A stretch of 64,000 nt of DNA from Komagataeibacter swingsii (lineage in GTDB: Bacteria; Pseudomonadota; Alphaproteobacteria; Acetobacterales; Acetobacteraceae), in the NCBI RefSeq assembly GCF_003207895.1, contig NZ_NKUB01000015.1:1-64000 (forward strand). Reading direction: 5' to 3'. This document shows, piece after piece, positions 28,013-36,859 of the stretch; the first letter of the stretch is position 1; each line of letters starts with the position of its first letter. A model generated the notes under the pieces. It was given only the letters and a program-made list of their open reading frames with translations. It was not told the origin of the DNA and did no database searches. The translations under genes were made by a program, and so were the position numbers.

Positions 28013-30103
28013 ATGGCGCTAGCCAGAAGCAGACGACCGGCAGCACGCCGCAGGACGGTACAGCCCCGTTCATCGCGCGTGCGCGGCGAGACACGCCGCC
28101 TGCTGGAAATGCTGTGCGTGCTGCATGGTTCGATCCATCGCGGGTCGCGCGACGCGGGCGCGCTGGTGCGCTGCGTGGTGCAGGCCCAGCCCGACCTGGG
28201 CCTGCATGACAAGGAACTGCCCGCCGCCCCCCGCCATGACGGGGAAAATCCGCCCACCGCCACGGAATGGAAGCGCCTTGGCCACGCGCTGGAGGAGGCG
28301 CGCGCCCAGCATGCGGGCGACCGGGGTTATGTGGATGCATGGCTGGAGGAACTGAGCCAGGCGACGGGCTTGGGCCGGGTCGCCAGCGATGTGCTGGGCC
28401 TGGCCATGTGCTACCGCCTGAACGGCCATTTCGAACAGTTATGGGATGACCTGTGTGAAAACCGTTCACGCGGGCCGTTCCTGTGCGAGGACATTCCCCT
28501 GCTCCACCTGCTGCTGGGGCAGGAGGAGGACGCGATCGCAACCGCCCTCGCCCCCGATGGGCAGTTGCGCATGAGCGGCCTCATGACCGTGGACGAGGAC
28601 GGCGACATTACCCTGCTGCCCCGCCTCATGGCGCTGATGAACCGCCGGGCCAGCGTGGTGGGCGACATCCGTTCCCTGCTGCTGGGCCAGCCCCGGGATG
28701 CGACCCTGCCGTGGGATGCCTTCGCCCATCTGGGCCAGCAGGCCGAAATCGCGGCAAGACTGCTGAAGGCCGCGGTCGAACAGCATGCAACCGGCATCAA
28801 CATCCTGCTGTATGGCCCGCCGGGCACGGGCAAGACCGAATTCGCCGCAACCCTTGCCCGGCATATCGGTGCGACCCTGTACCCGGTGGGCGAGGCCGAC
28901 AGCGCGGGTGACGAGCCATCCCGCCACGAACGGCTGGCCGACCTGCGGTGCAGCACGCGCCTGCTGCGCAACACGGATTCCATCCTGCTGTTCGACGAGG
29001 CGGAGGACCTGTTCACCGCCAGCCTGTTCGATCCGCCGCAATCGTACAGCCGCGTCTTTTTCCACCGGCTGCTGGAACAGGGCGGCACGCCGGTCATCTG
29101 GACCGCCAACGACCTTGATACCCTTGGTCCCGCGATCGCGCGGCGCATGGCGCTGTGCATCGAGGTGCGCCAGCCCGGCATCGGCGTGCGCACGCGGCTG
29201 TGGCAGGACATGGCGCGCGAGGAAAAGGTCGCCCTTGCCCCCACGGACGCCGCCGACCTGGCCCGCGCCATCCCGGCGGCCCCGGCCATTTTCCGCAATG
29301 CGCTGCGTTCCACCCATCTGGCGGGCGGCGATTCCGCCATGGCCAGCATGATCGCGACCGGCATTGCCCGCGCGGCCGCGGGCGGGCAGATGCCCATGCC
29401 GTCGCAGCCGGATGTCACGGATTACGATTCGACCCTGATCAACGCGGATTGCGACCTGCAGGCCCTGACCACGCGGCTGGCGCGTCCCGGCGCGCCGCGC
29501 GCGGTCTCGCTGCTGCTGTCCGGGCCACCGGGTTCGGGCAAGAGTGCGTATGCCCGCCATCTGGCGGAGCGGATGGACATGCCGGTGCTGCAGAAGCGCG
29601 CCTCCGACCTGCTGGACAAGTATGTGGGCCAGAGCGAGCAGCAGATCGCCGCCGCCTTCGCCGAAGCCTGCGACAGCGGCGCCTTCCTGATCATTGACGA
29701 GGCCGATAGCCTGCTGGGCGACCGCCGTTCGGCGGAACGGTCATGGGAAATCAGCCAGGTCAATGAAATGCTGACATGGATGGAACACCATCCCCTGCCA
29801 TTTGCCTGCACCACCAACCTTGTGGAAAAGCTGGACCCGGCCAGCATGCGGCGGTTCCTGTTCCGCGCCCGCTTTGGCTATCTTACGGCGCAGCAGGCGG
29901 CGCATGCCTTCGGCCGCTTCTTCGGAAAGGACGCGCCTGCGGGGCTGCGCCATCTCCATACGCTGGTTCCATCCGATTTCGCGCTGGTACTGCGCCGCGC
30001 GCGCCTGCTGGATGAAGACCCGACGCCCGATGACCTGCTGGAACGCCTGAAGGCGGAAACGGCGGGGCGGGACGGGAACCGCCGCATCGGGTTCCTGTCC
30101 TGA
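28013..30103 (+). CDS. Tandem AAA+ ATPase
   Basis: 696 residues from ATG 28013 with AGGAGA eight bases upstream. The first ~245 residues are a helical N-terminal domain. AAA module 1 has Walker A GPPGTGKT (about 268) and Walker B LLFDEAED (about 325). AAA module 2 has Walker A GPPGSGKS (about 504), Walker B IIDEAD (about 559) and an arginine-rich sensor region (PASMRRFLFRARFGYLT). Two complete AAA modules in one chain resemble Cdc48/ClpB-like remodelling ATPases, although the N-domain is unlike those. The target is unknown; the hypothetical gene just upstream is a candidate partner. Confidence 0.8.
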   Translation: MALARSRRPAARRRTVQPRSSRVRGETRRLLEMLCVLHGSIHRGSRDAGALVRCVVQAQPDLGLHDKELPAAPRHDGENPPTATEWKRLGHALEEARAQHAGDRGYVDAWLEELSQATGLGRVASDVLGLAMCYRLNGHFEQLWDDLCENRSRGPFLCEDIPLLHLLLGQEEDAIATALAPDGQLRMSGLMTVDEDGDITLLPRLMALMNRRASVVGDIRSLLLGQPRDATLPWDAFAHLGQQAEIAARLLKAAVEQHATGINILLYGPPGTGKTEFAATLARHIGATLYPVGEADSAGDEPSRHERLADLRCSTRLLRNTDSILLFDEAEDLFTASLFDPPQSYSRVFFHRLLEQGGTPVIWTANDLDTLGPAIARRMALCIEVRQPGIGVRTRLWQDMAREEKVALAPTDAADLARAIPAAPAIFRNALRSTHLAGGDSAMASMIATGIARAAAGGQMPMPSQPDVTDYDSTLINADCDLQALTTRLARPGAPRAVSLLLSGPPGSGKSAYARHLAERMDMPVLQKRASDLLDKYVGQSEQQIAAAFAEACDSGAFLIIDEADSLLGDRRSAERSWEISQVNEMLTWMEHHPLPFACTTNLVEKLDPASMRRFLFRARFGYLTAQQAAHAFGRFFGKDAPAGLRHLHTLVPSDFALVLRRARLLDEDPTPDDLLERLKAETAGRDGNRRIGFLS

Positions 30104-30141
30104 TATGGAGGCTGTGTCACATCGGCCCTGACAGGGGATAA

Positions 30142-30223
30142 CAAACGTTTTGGGGTGCTGCCTTTTTTAAAAAGGCGGCGCTCTCCCGAAGCCTTCATAA
30201 AGGGACTTCACCACAAACGTCTT
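30142..30223 (+). repeat. Dispersed palindromic repeat, diverged copy R3
   Basis: ACGTTTTGGGGTGCTGCC, a TTTTTTAAAAAGG loop stem, GGCGGCG, then GAAGCC...GGGACTTC and CACCACAAACGT. The second hairpin has lost several pairs compared with R1. It lies between the convergent AAA and acid-phosphatase-like genes. Confidence 0.7.
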
Positions 30224-30235
30224 CAGACAGACCTG

Positions 30236-31087
30236 TTACTGCGGTGGATGGGCGGCGGCGTCCGCTTCAACCGCGCATTCATCCGCAGGGGGTGCGGCCA
30301 TGGTCGGATGCAGGGCGACCACTTCCGCGCGGGCCGCATCCATTTCCTGACGGAAGCCTTCGTCCTGTTCCATGGCGGAATACAGCACGCCGCCATTCAG
30401 CCACGCGGCCATCACATCGCTTTGCCACTGCACGCCACACACCACCCGGCTTTCCCCGAATACCCGGGCGCGCTGCATGATCCATGCCGTCCGGTCGGGC
30501 AGGATGTCGGACAGGATCAGCCCCGTAACCCAGCCCAGCGTGGCATGGAGCGAAGGATAGGATGGGTCCTGTCTCAGGCTGGCCCGCAGCGGGATGCAGG
30601 TCGGCAGTTCCGCCTCGGTAAAGGGGCGGGGCCGGTTCCACAGCATTTTCTGGGCATGGACCGCAGGCGTCAGGCGCTGTTCGATCCGTGTCACCAGACC
30701 CACCAGTTCAGGCAGGCGATCCGGCGGCAGGGTAAAACCGGCGGCACATGAAAAGGCCGAAACCATATGGGCGGGCGTGTCACGGTTATCAGCCTGCGCC
30801 AGTTTCCACCGGGGCGTGCCCTCCAGCACGCGGGTCGCGGCGAAAATGCTGGCATCCGCCGCGCGCTGCGCCGTGTCGGGGCCGGGCGGGGGCGGCAGGA
30901 ATACCTGCCCGTCCGGCAGGGGCGGCCCGGCGGGAACGGTATCGGCGGCGTGCGCCGCAGGGTGATGCGCGACGCCTGTTCCATGATGGTGGGGATGCGC
31001 GCTGGCGCCCACGGATCCGGTCGCCAGCAGGGTCATCATGGCGCAGGCGGCAACGCCCCCGGCCATGGCATAACGGTCAAGACGCAT
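30236..31087 (-). CDS. Class A acid phosphatase-like (PAP2) protein lacking the nucleophile His
   Basis: 283 residues with a signal peptide and a His-rich mature N-terminus (HPHHHGTGVAHH). The class A phosphatase signature is KX6RP - PSGH - SRX5HX3D. Here KMLWNRPRP is intact; PSGH is PSLH; and the third block is SRVVCGVQWQSD, where the phosphate-accepting His is Gln (about residue 219; codon CAG). The motif-2 His is kept. Without the nucleophile, normal phosphatase activity is not expected, so it may be a periplasmic pseudoenzyme or have a changed chemistry. It converges with the AAA gene across repeat R3. Confidence 0.82.
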   Translation of the reverse strand: MRLDRYAMAGGVAACAMMTLLATGSVGASAHPHHHGTGVAHHPAAHAADTVPAGPPLPDGQVFLPPPPGPDTAQRAADASIFAATRVLEGTPRWKLAQADNRDTPAHMVSAFSCAAGFTLPPDRLPELVGLVTRIEQRLTPAVHAQKMLWNRPRPFTEAELPTCIPLRASLRQDPSYPSLHATLGWVTGLILSDILPDRTAWIMQRARVFGESRVVCGVQWQSDVMAAWLNGGVLYSAMEQDEGFRQEMDAARAEVVALHPTMAAPPADECAVEADAAAHPPQ

Positions 31088-31245
31088 CTGTTTCCTGTCA
31101 GTTCACCTGTCGGCCGCAACCCACGACCCACCCATGCGCATAGCATGGGTGCGGGGCGTGGCAAATCCTGCTGGCAGGACAGGTGCTGCTTCTGCGCCGC
31201 CGGGTTTTATGGCATGCTGGCCCCAAAGCCCGGAGGCACGCACCA

Positions 31246-31455
31246 ATGAACCGCAGAAACCAGATATGGCCCACCACGGTCAGCCCCGTACGCATCGGCC
31301 TGTGCGTCGTCGGCCTGACGCTGGTGGTGGTCCAGTTCTTCCATGGCCTGCACATCAGTCCCGATTCCATGCCGGGCCAGGTCATGTTCCACATTGCCAT
31401 GCTGGCGCTGGGCGCGATCATATTCGTCGTCGGCATGTGGGGACCATCGCTATAA
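31246..31455 (+). CDS. Small two-TM membrane protein
   Basis: 69 residues from ATG 31246, with GGAGG nine bases upstream. Two hydrophobic segments (about 16-34 and 47-66) joined by a short HGLHISPDSMPGQ loop suggest an inner-membrane protein with both ends on the same side. No family recognised. It is followed 24 bp later by a half copy of the dispersed repeat. Confidence 0.6.
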   Translation: MNRRNQIWPTTVSPVRIGLCVVGLTLVVVQFFHGLHISPDSMPGQVMFHIAMLALGAIIFVVGMWGPSL

Positions 31456-31478
31456 GGCCCCCACGTGACTGTCCGGGA

Positions 31479-31502
31479 AAACGTTCTTGGTGAAGCTTTA
31501 TT
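31479..31502 (-). repeat. Dispersed palindromic repeat, truncated copy R4
   Basis: Only the outer arm and the start of the GAAGCTT arm remain (AAAACGTTCTTGGTGAAGCT), then similarity stops. It is again placed right after a stop codon, so it is probably a decayed copy of the same repeat. Confidence 0.5.
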
Positions 31503-31515
31503 TCCAGATAACCCT

Positions 31516-31854
31516 TTACCGCCGTTCGGAATCAGCGCCGCTCCCCTCATCCGTAATCCCGGCACGCGACGGGGCATCCGCGTCCGGTTCCACCGTGCGG
31601 CTCATGCGTGCAACGGCGGCGTCATCGCCAAACCCACGCCCTGATACGCGGCGGCGGGGGGCGGGATTTTCCATCAGCACGTTTTCCAGCGCCTCGGGGT
31701 CGGTGCGCTCGGCTTCATCAAACAGTTCATCGGCACGGGCCTGATCGCCCGCGCGCTCGGCCCTCAGCCCGGCTTCCGCCAGCCTGCGCGCCGTGCCGTG
31801 CTTGCCTTCGCCCGCATGATCGGGACGGTCATCATCATTCATGAAACGGGACAT
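31516..31854 (-). CDS. Hypothetical charged protein
   Basis: 112 residues from ATG 31854, chosen for the GGGAGGGAGG ribosome site just upstream (the frame is open to 31893). Strongly charged, with an Ala/Glu/Arg-rich helical middle (ARRLAEAGLRAERAGDQARADELFDEAER) of TPR-like character, then a Pro/Arg-rich, disordered-looking C-terminus. No signal peptide, membrane segment or recognised domain. Confidence 0.55.
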   Translation of the reverse strand: MSRFMNDDDRPDHAGEGKHGTARRLAEAGLRAERAGDQARADELFDEAERTDPEALENVLMENPAPRRRVSGRGFGDDAAVARMSRTVEPDADAPSRAGITDEGSGADSERR

Positions 31855-32126
31855 CGGCCTCCCTCCCCTAGCAATAGACCAGATGCGTGACACCCTGCCT
31901 TACCGACAACACATGGGACGGGGTTACGGTTCGCCCCCATGCCCGTGATGGCACGCATCATGGCAGATGGGGTGGGTGCCCGGCAGCCGCAACCATGCTA
32001 GACCTGCACCCCACCGGGGGCATCCATGCCTAAAAACCGCCACGGCATGAAGGGTATATCCATGTAATATCATGCCAACCATCCGCCACCACGGGCCGGT
32101 GGCGGATATATGAAACGGAGTACCCC

Positions 32127-32663
32127 ATGTCCGATCTGATCGTTATCGGTTTTGACAGCCAGGATGAAGCCACGGCTGCCCTGACCGAATGCAAGAAACT
32201 GGAAAAGGAATACCTGCTGGATCTGGAAGATGCGGTTGTTGTCGTCCGCACCGCCGATGGCAAGCTGCACCTGCAGCAGAGCGTCAACCTGGAAAAGGTC
32301 GGTGCGTCATACGGCCTGTTCTCGGGCGGGTTCTGGGGCGCGCTGGTTGGCCTGCTGTGCCTGAACCCGCTGGCGGGTTTTGTCGCGGGCAGCATCGTGG
32401 GCGCCGGCGCGGGCGCGATCGCGGGCAAGATGTCCGACTATGGCATTGATGACAATTTCATCAAGTCGCTGGGCGCCACCATCCCGGCCAACACCTCCGC
32501 GCTGTTCGTCCTGGTGCGCAAGTCCCAGCCCGACAAGGTCCTGGCCGACCTGCGCACGTTCAAGGGCCATGCCCGCGTGCTGCAGACATCGCTTTCCCCG
32601 GAAAACGAAAACAAGCTGCGCGCGGCCCTGGGCCAGATGGCGGCCCCCGCCCCGGCGGCCTGA
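32127..32663 (+). CDS. DUF1269 family membrane protein
   Basis: 178 residues from ATG 32127 with a GGAG site upstream. It begins SDLIVIGFDSQDEATAAL and has the family-typical LLDLEDAVVVVRTADGKL block. A Gly-rich hydrophobic hairpin (SGGFWGALVGLLCLNPLAGF, GSIVGAGAGAIAGKMSD; about 68-108) follows, and then VLVRKSQPDKVLADL with a charged end. DUF1269 proteins are thought to be membrane-associated stress proteins of unknown role. It is flanked by AT-rich DNA and stands alone. Confidence 0.85.
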   Translation: MSDLIVIGFDSQDEATAALTECKKLEKEYLLDLEDAVVVVRTADGKLHLQQSVNLEKVGASYGLFSGGFWGALVGLLCLNPLAGFVAGSIVGAGAGAIAGKMSDYGIDDNFIKSLGATIPANTSALFVLVRKSQPDKVLADLRTFKGHARVLQTSLSPENENKLRAALGQMAAPAPAA

Positions 32664-32755
32664 ATGCCTGTCCCGCATGCCGCCCATGGCATGTGGGACC
32701 CTGCCGACACATAGCCGTGATGCCGGATTGCCCCGCGTAATGATATGCTGGGGTC

Positions 32756-33877
32756 ATGCAGACCACCCGCAAGCGCCTGCGAAGCGTGTCCCTGTCCCTT
32801 CTTCTGGCCATCCCGGCATCCCTTACATGCCATGGCCCGGCACGGGCGCATGAAAGGCTGCATGTGCAATGGACATCCGACCGTGTCCTGAACGCCGTGG
32901 CGGTTGCCGATAACGGGCGTACCTTCGTCTCGTTCCCCTACTGGGGCGGGGGCGGCAGTGGCCCCACCGTTGCCGAAATCGATGCGAACGGCCAGCCCCA
33001 TGCCTTTCCCGACATACGCTGGAACCATCCCGACGGGACAAGGGACGACCTGCGGCCCTTCGTGCGCGTCAACGCCCTGCGCATCGGCCCGGACGGACTG
33101 TTATGGGTTGTGGATTCCGGGGATGCGAACGTGGGCGGCCCGCCCGGTCCCCACAGTGGTGCACCGGCGCGCCTGCTGGCGTTTGACATAACGACCGGGC
33201 AAGCGGTGCATGCCCTTTCGCTCCGGGCGGCCAGCACGCCACACAGCTACATGGATGACATCCGTTTCCATGGGGATACGGTTTTCGTGACTGATGCGGG
33301 GGACCCGGCGCTGGTGGTTGTCAACCTGTCCACCGGGACGCAGCGGCGGGTGCTGGCGCATGACCGTTCCACCACGGATGACCGCCCGATGTACGCCGAA
33401 GGCCACATGCTGGTCGCCCATGGCCAGCAGGTGCGCATCCATGCCGACCAGCTGGAAGTCTCCCCTGACGGGCGGAAACTCTATTTCCAGCCCAGTTCCG
33501 GCCCGATGTGGGTGATGCCCACGGCGGCACTGGAAAACCCCGACCTGCCGGCAGCCGACCTGTCCCGTGCCGTGACCCTGTTCCATGATACGCCGACGAC
33601 AGGCGGGACAGCCATTGACGGGGATGGCAACCTGTATGTGTCGGATGTGAACAGGTTAAGTATCCTGCGCATTACACCGCAGGGAAAGGCCAGCACGCTG
33701 ATCCATGACAGGCGGCTGGTCTGGGCCGACGCCATGTGGATCGACAGCCATGGCGTGCTGTGGATACCGGCCGTGCAGCTTGACCGGACCGCGACGTTCC
33801 AGCCCGATGAGGTATCACGCCTGCATTTGCCGGTTGCAATCTATACCATGGACCTGCACCTGAAACCCGTGCGCTAG
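32756..33877 (+). CDS. Secreted Yellow/MRJP or SMP-30-like beta-propeller protein
   Basis: 373 residues with a signal peptide (KRLRSVSLSLLLAIPAS, cleavage near ARAHE). Repeated propeller blades show the pattern V-x-D-x-G-x-L-W/Y (PDGLLWVVDSGD about 118, DTVFVTDAGDPALVVV about 178, DGDGNLYVSDVNRL about 290, DSHGVLWIPAVQLD about 330). It fits the major-royal-jelly/yellow-like group and is close in shape to gluconolactonases, but the SMP-30 metal residues are not clear. It converges with the Rieske gene, with only 9 bp between their stops. Substrate unknown. Confidence 0.75.
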   Translation: MQTTRKRLRSVSLSLLLAIPASLTCHGPARAHERLHVQWTSDRVLNAVAVADNGRTFVSFPYWGGGGSGPTVAEIDANGQPHAFPDIRWNHPDGTRDDLRPFVRVNALRIGPDGLLWVVDSGDANVGGPPGPHSGAPARLLAFDITTGQAVHALSLRAASTPHSYMDDIRFHGDTVFVTDAGDPALVVVNLSTGTQRRVLAHDRSTTDDRPMYAEGHMLVAHGQQVRIHADQLEVSPDGRKLYFQPSSGPMWVMPTAALENPDLPAADLSRAVTLFHDTPTTGGTAIDGDGNLYVSDVNRLSILRITPQGKASTLIHDRRLVWADAMWIDSHGVLWIPAVQLDRTATFQPDEVSRLHLPVAIYTMDLHLKPVR

Positions 33878-33886
33878 GCCCGCGGG

Positions 33887-34522
33887 TCAGAGCTGCTGGA
33901 TACCGGCGAAGTCGAAATCCTGCTCCGCCGGGTTTTCACCCAGCCGGATAACGGTGGGCGATGGCATGTTGTAGGGAGGCACCGGCAGGTTGTACGGGGC
34001 TGGCGCGCCACGGAATACACGCCCGGCCAGGTCGAATTTCGATCCATGGCAGGGGCATGCATACCCGCCCGGCCAGTTGCCGCCGCCCTGCCCTTCGGGC
34101 AGGGGTTTATAGGCGGGCACGCAGCCCAGATGGGTGCAGATACCCACGACCACGCCATAGCGCGGGTCCAGCGAACGGTGCCAGTTCCTGGCATAAGGCG
34201 GCTGCTGCTGGTCATTGGATTGCCCGTCACGCAGCCGTCCGGTCAGGGCGGCGTCCTGCAGGGCCGCAAGGGATTCGGGCGTGCGGTGGGTAATGAAAAC
34301 CGGCTTGCCCTGCCATGTCACGACAATCTGCTGTCCCGGTGGCAGGGCTGAAATATCCACGTCAACCGGCAGGTGCGCCGCCGCGCTGTCGCGCGGGGCG
34401 AGACTTTGCAGGAAGGGCCACAGGCATGCACCCGCACCGGCGGCGGCCGTGGCGGCAGTGACAAGCCCAAGGAAATTCCGACGCCCACCGGGTGCCGATT
34501 GTGTATCCGACGCATTTTCCAT
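33887..34522 (-). CDS. petA: Rieske iron-sulphur protein of cytochrome bc1 complex
   Basis: 211 residues from ATG 34522 (starts [12 protein letters not shown]; longer starts to 34738 are open). A Tat-type N-terminus, [20 protein letters not shown], precedes the transmembrane anchor, followed by the soluble domain with both cluster motifs CTHLGC (about residue 128) and CPCHGS (about 154), which supply the two Cys and two His ligands of the 2Fe-2S cluster. It carries electrons from ubiquinol to cytochrome c1. Downstream on this strand a convergent gene begins only 9 bp later, so petB and petC are not in an operon with it here. Confidence 0.9.
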   Translation of the reverse strand: MENASDTQSAPGGRRNFLGLVTAATAAAGAGACLWPFLQSLAPRDSAAAHLPVDVDISALPPGQQIVVTWQGKPVFITHRTPESLAALQDAALTGRLRDGQSNDQQQPPYARNWHRSLDPRYGVVVGICTHLGCVPAYKPLPEGQGGGNWPGGYACPCHGSKFDLAGRVFRGAPAPYNLPVPPYNMPSPTVIRLGENPAEQDFDFAGIQQL

Positions 34523-34804
34523 CGGAGTGTTTTTATCGCGAACCCGTACCAAAAGAAAGGGCATACCGCATCTGGATACACCCTTGTCCACCGCCGCGAA
34601 AAGATACGGCCAAGGGCGGGAAAGCAGCATTTCCCGACCAGAGTGGGCCAAACGTGCGAGGCCATGCGGCAATGCCGCGCGCATATGGGTCCGGGCACGC
34701 ATTTCACAATGCCGCACACACCGCCATTCCGGCTGCACCGGACAGCGATTTACGCTAGGTTATGGTCTGTCCCGCCCCAATGGGCATGCATGTGGAGATC
34801 AATC

Positions 34805-34993
34805 ATGCGTCTTGTCCTTGCCCTTCTGCTGCCGTGGCTGCAGTTCTTTACGATTGGCCGTCCCTTCGCCGGCATCATCTGCCTTGTCCTGCAGGTGACC
34901 GTGATCGGGTGGATTCCGGCCGCGATCTGGTCAGTCTATGCGCTGAGCCAGTACAAGACCGATCGCAAGATCGCATCCCTGCAACGCTCCTGA
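34805..34993 (+). CDS. Pmp3/YqaE-family small membrane protein
   Basis: 62 residues from ATG 34805 with GGAGA upstream. Two hydrophobic segments separated by a Gly/Arg turn (LLPWLQFFTIGRPFAGIICL, then VTVIGWIPAAIWSVYALSQY) and a basic tail match the Pmp3/YqaE family, whose members respond to salt, temperature or membrane stress. It starts 10 bp upstream of grxB, so both are probably in one stress-type transcript. Confidence 0.75.
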   Translation: MRLVLALLLPWLQFFTIGRPFAGIICLVLQVTVIGWIPAAIWSVYALSQYKTDRKIASLQRS

Positions 34994-35002
34994 AAAAACC
35001 AC

Positions 35003-35647
35003 ATGAAACTTTATATCTACGATCACTGCCCGTTCTGCGTGAAAGCCCGGATCATTTTCGGGCTGAAGCACCTGCCGGTCACGGATGTGGTGCTGCTTAA
35101 TGACGATGTCGCCACGCCAACCCGGATGATCGGGCGCAAGATGGTGCCCATACTGGAAACCGATGGGCATTTCATGGGCGAAAGCATGGATATCGTCGCC
35201 CATGTCGACGCCATGGATGGCCATCCCCTGCTGACCGGGCCGACCCGCCCCGAAACAGGCCAGTGGATACGGGATGGGCAGCAGGCCTTCACCCGCCTGG
35301 CCCTGCCCCGGTTTGCCGCCGCCCCCCTTGCGGAATTCGCGACAACCGGCGCACGGCTGTATTTTATCGAGAACAAGGAAGCCATGATCGGCCCCTTCAG
35401 CACATGCCTGGCTGAAAGCGCCGCCCTGCGGGCCAGCGTGAATGCCGGCCTTGCCCGGCTGGCCGGGCTGGTCCAGCGCCCCGATGCCGTAAACGGCACG
35501 CTGTCCACCGATGATATCCACCTGTTTGCCCACCTGCGCAGCCTGACGATCGTGGCAGGCCTCGACTGGCCCGCGCCGGTCCGGGCGTATTGCCAGCACA
35601 TGTCACAGGCCACCGGCATCCCATTGCTGGATCACATGGCGGCCTGA
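35003..35647 (+). CDS. grxB: Glutaredoxin 2
   Basis: 214 residues. The N-terminal thioredoxin-fold part has the active site CPFC (residues 9-12) in MKLYIYDHCPFCVKARIIFG, and VPIL with GESMDIV follow as in GrxB. The rest is the all-helical GST-like C-terminal domain. GrxB reduces protein and small-molecule disulphides with glutathione in the cytosol. It starts 9 bp after the Pmp3-like gene. Confidence 0.9.
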   Translation: MKLYIYDHCPFCVKARIIFGLKHLPVTDVVLLNDDVATPTRMIGRKMVPILETDGHFMGESMDIVAHVDAMDGHPLLTGPTRPETGQWIRDGQQAFTRLALPRFAAAPLAEFATTGARLYFIENKEAMIGPFSTCLAESAALRASVNAGLARLAGLVQRPDAVNGTLSTDDIHLFAHLRSLTIVAGLDWPAPVRAYCQHMSQATGIPLLDHMAA

Positions 35648-35752
35648 ACGGTTACACATGGATCATGTGGGGGGACGGAAATGCATGGCAACTGTCGTGC
35701 CATCCCGACCGTTTCCCCCGCATGACACCATGGGCGGGCAGGGGGATACTCC

Positions 35753-35944
35753 ATGTCAGAACGATATGAAACCGGGCAGCTACATGAACGCCGCCGTTCC
35801 ACGCCGTTCGAGGTCTGGATCAGGCGATCGCTGCATGCCCGTTTCGACATGATCTGCAATGAAAAATTCCCTACCGAAATCCAGGGCCAGTTTGACCTGT
35901 GCTGCGCGGCCTATCCCCATATGGAACATGACAGGGACGCCTGA
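35753..35944 (+). CDS. Small protein, possibly NepR-like anti-sigma factor
   Basis: 63 residues from ATG 35753 with AGGGGG upstream. The central stretch IRRSLHARFDMICNEKFPTE resembles the NepR core (L-x-x-x-[FY]-D-x-[IV]-x-x-E-x-[VI]-P) that binds EcfG-type sigma factors in the alphaproteobacterial general stress response. No phyR or ecfG neighbour is present, which weakens the call. The spacing and ribosome site support translation. Confidence 0.45.
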   Translation: MSERYETGQLHERRRSTPFEVWIRRSLHARFDMICNEKFPTEIQGQFDLCCAAYPHMEHDRDA

Positions 35945-36223
35945 TGGCGGGTGCGCATAAACAGACTGGTCAGGTGTGGATTTTTTTGGCCTGACCGGTT
36001 CCGAGTCCCGCAGCCACTTGCATAAAGTGGCTGGAAAAGGAAGCGGGGGAATCGCTCTCGTGGCGGAAAATAGCCATTTATTGTCTCTTTACCGCAACAC
36101 GAACCCAGATTCGCAAGCCTGAATTTGTATTGAAGGCCTGTGGATAAGTCTGTTAACTTTTTGGGACTCAGGCCATGGAAATGCAGAGTCTTCCCTTTTT
36201 CGTGATTTGTTCCCGCCACGCAT
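35945..36223. other. Intergenic region with a 9-bp hairpin and a DnaA-box match
   Basis: A perfect 9-bp stem (CAGCCACTT at 36011-36019, AAGTGGCTG at 36025-36033, 5-nt loop) has no T-run after it. A consensus DnaA box TGTGGATAA occurs at 36139-36147. One box alone does not make an origin. No gene seen. Confidence 0.4.
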
Positions 36224-36859
36224 TCAGGCAGGCAGGCGCAGGATAACCGCATCGTGTTCGCCCGCCTGCCATTCGCGTTTCAGGATGGGGGCGTGCGTGT
36301 CCCTGCATGCATCCGAATTGGCGATCTGCCACGGATTGCCATGCAGGCGCACGGCTATCCAGCCATCAGGTTCCTTACCATCCGGCACAAGCCCGACAAG
36401 GGTCATGTCCGTCATGGGGTCATAGCAGGCAAACTGCCGGGCGCAGTTCTGAAACACCAGTTGCACACAGGCATGGGATTTGTGCACGCGCGTCAGGTGA
36501 AGCAGCAGGATGCCGCCCGTTTTTTCCGCATCACTGAATATCAGGCTGCCGCCGCCGGGCCGAATTTCAACCGGCAGGATGGTGACAGTATCCGAAATGG
36601 AATGGTTGATGGCGATCGTCCCGCCATCAAGGCCAAAAAGCCCCTGGTTCCATTCATGCAGTTCAGACAGGTCCATGCTCAGCCACGCACCATGGGAGGC
36701 AAGGATGGATTGCAGATGGGGAGGGCATGGCCGGCTGCTTTCCCGGCGCGAGTGGGCCTGGGCCAGCCGGATCATGGCCATGTCAAAATGACCCGCGCCA
36801 AGGATTATCTGCCCCTTGCTGTATGAAACAGCCGTTGCAGATCCATATTGCCTGCCCAT
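36224..36859 (-). CDS. Hypothetical protein
   Basis: About 211 residues from ATG 36859, which has GGGGGATGG upstream (TTG 36925 is unlikely). Soluble, no signal peptide. It contains GQIILGAGHFDMAMIRLAQ, HGAWLSMDLSELHEWNQGLF and a C-terminal half rich in beta-type sequence (SDAEKTGGILLLHL, EWQAGEHDAVILRL). I cannot place it in a family. Upstream is an unusually AT-rich stretch shared with the photolyase gene end. Confidence 0.55.
   Translation of the reverse strand: MGRQYGSATAVSYSKGQIILGAGHFDMAMIRLAQAHSRRESSRPCPPHLQSILASHGAWLSMDLSELHEWNQGLFGLDGGTIAINHSISDTVTILPVEIRPGGGSLIFSDAEKTGGILLLHLTRVHKSHACVQLVFQNCARQFACYDPMTDMTLVGLVPDGKEPDGWIAVRLHGNPWQIANSDACRDTHAPILKREWQAGEHDAVILRLPA

Noticed and set aside
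35945-36223. Replication origin
   Set aside because: Only one DnaA box and no dnaA, dnaN, gidA or rep gene nearby.
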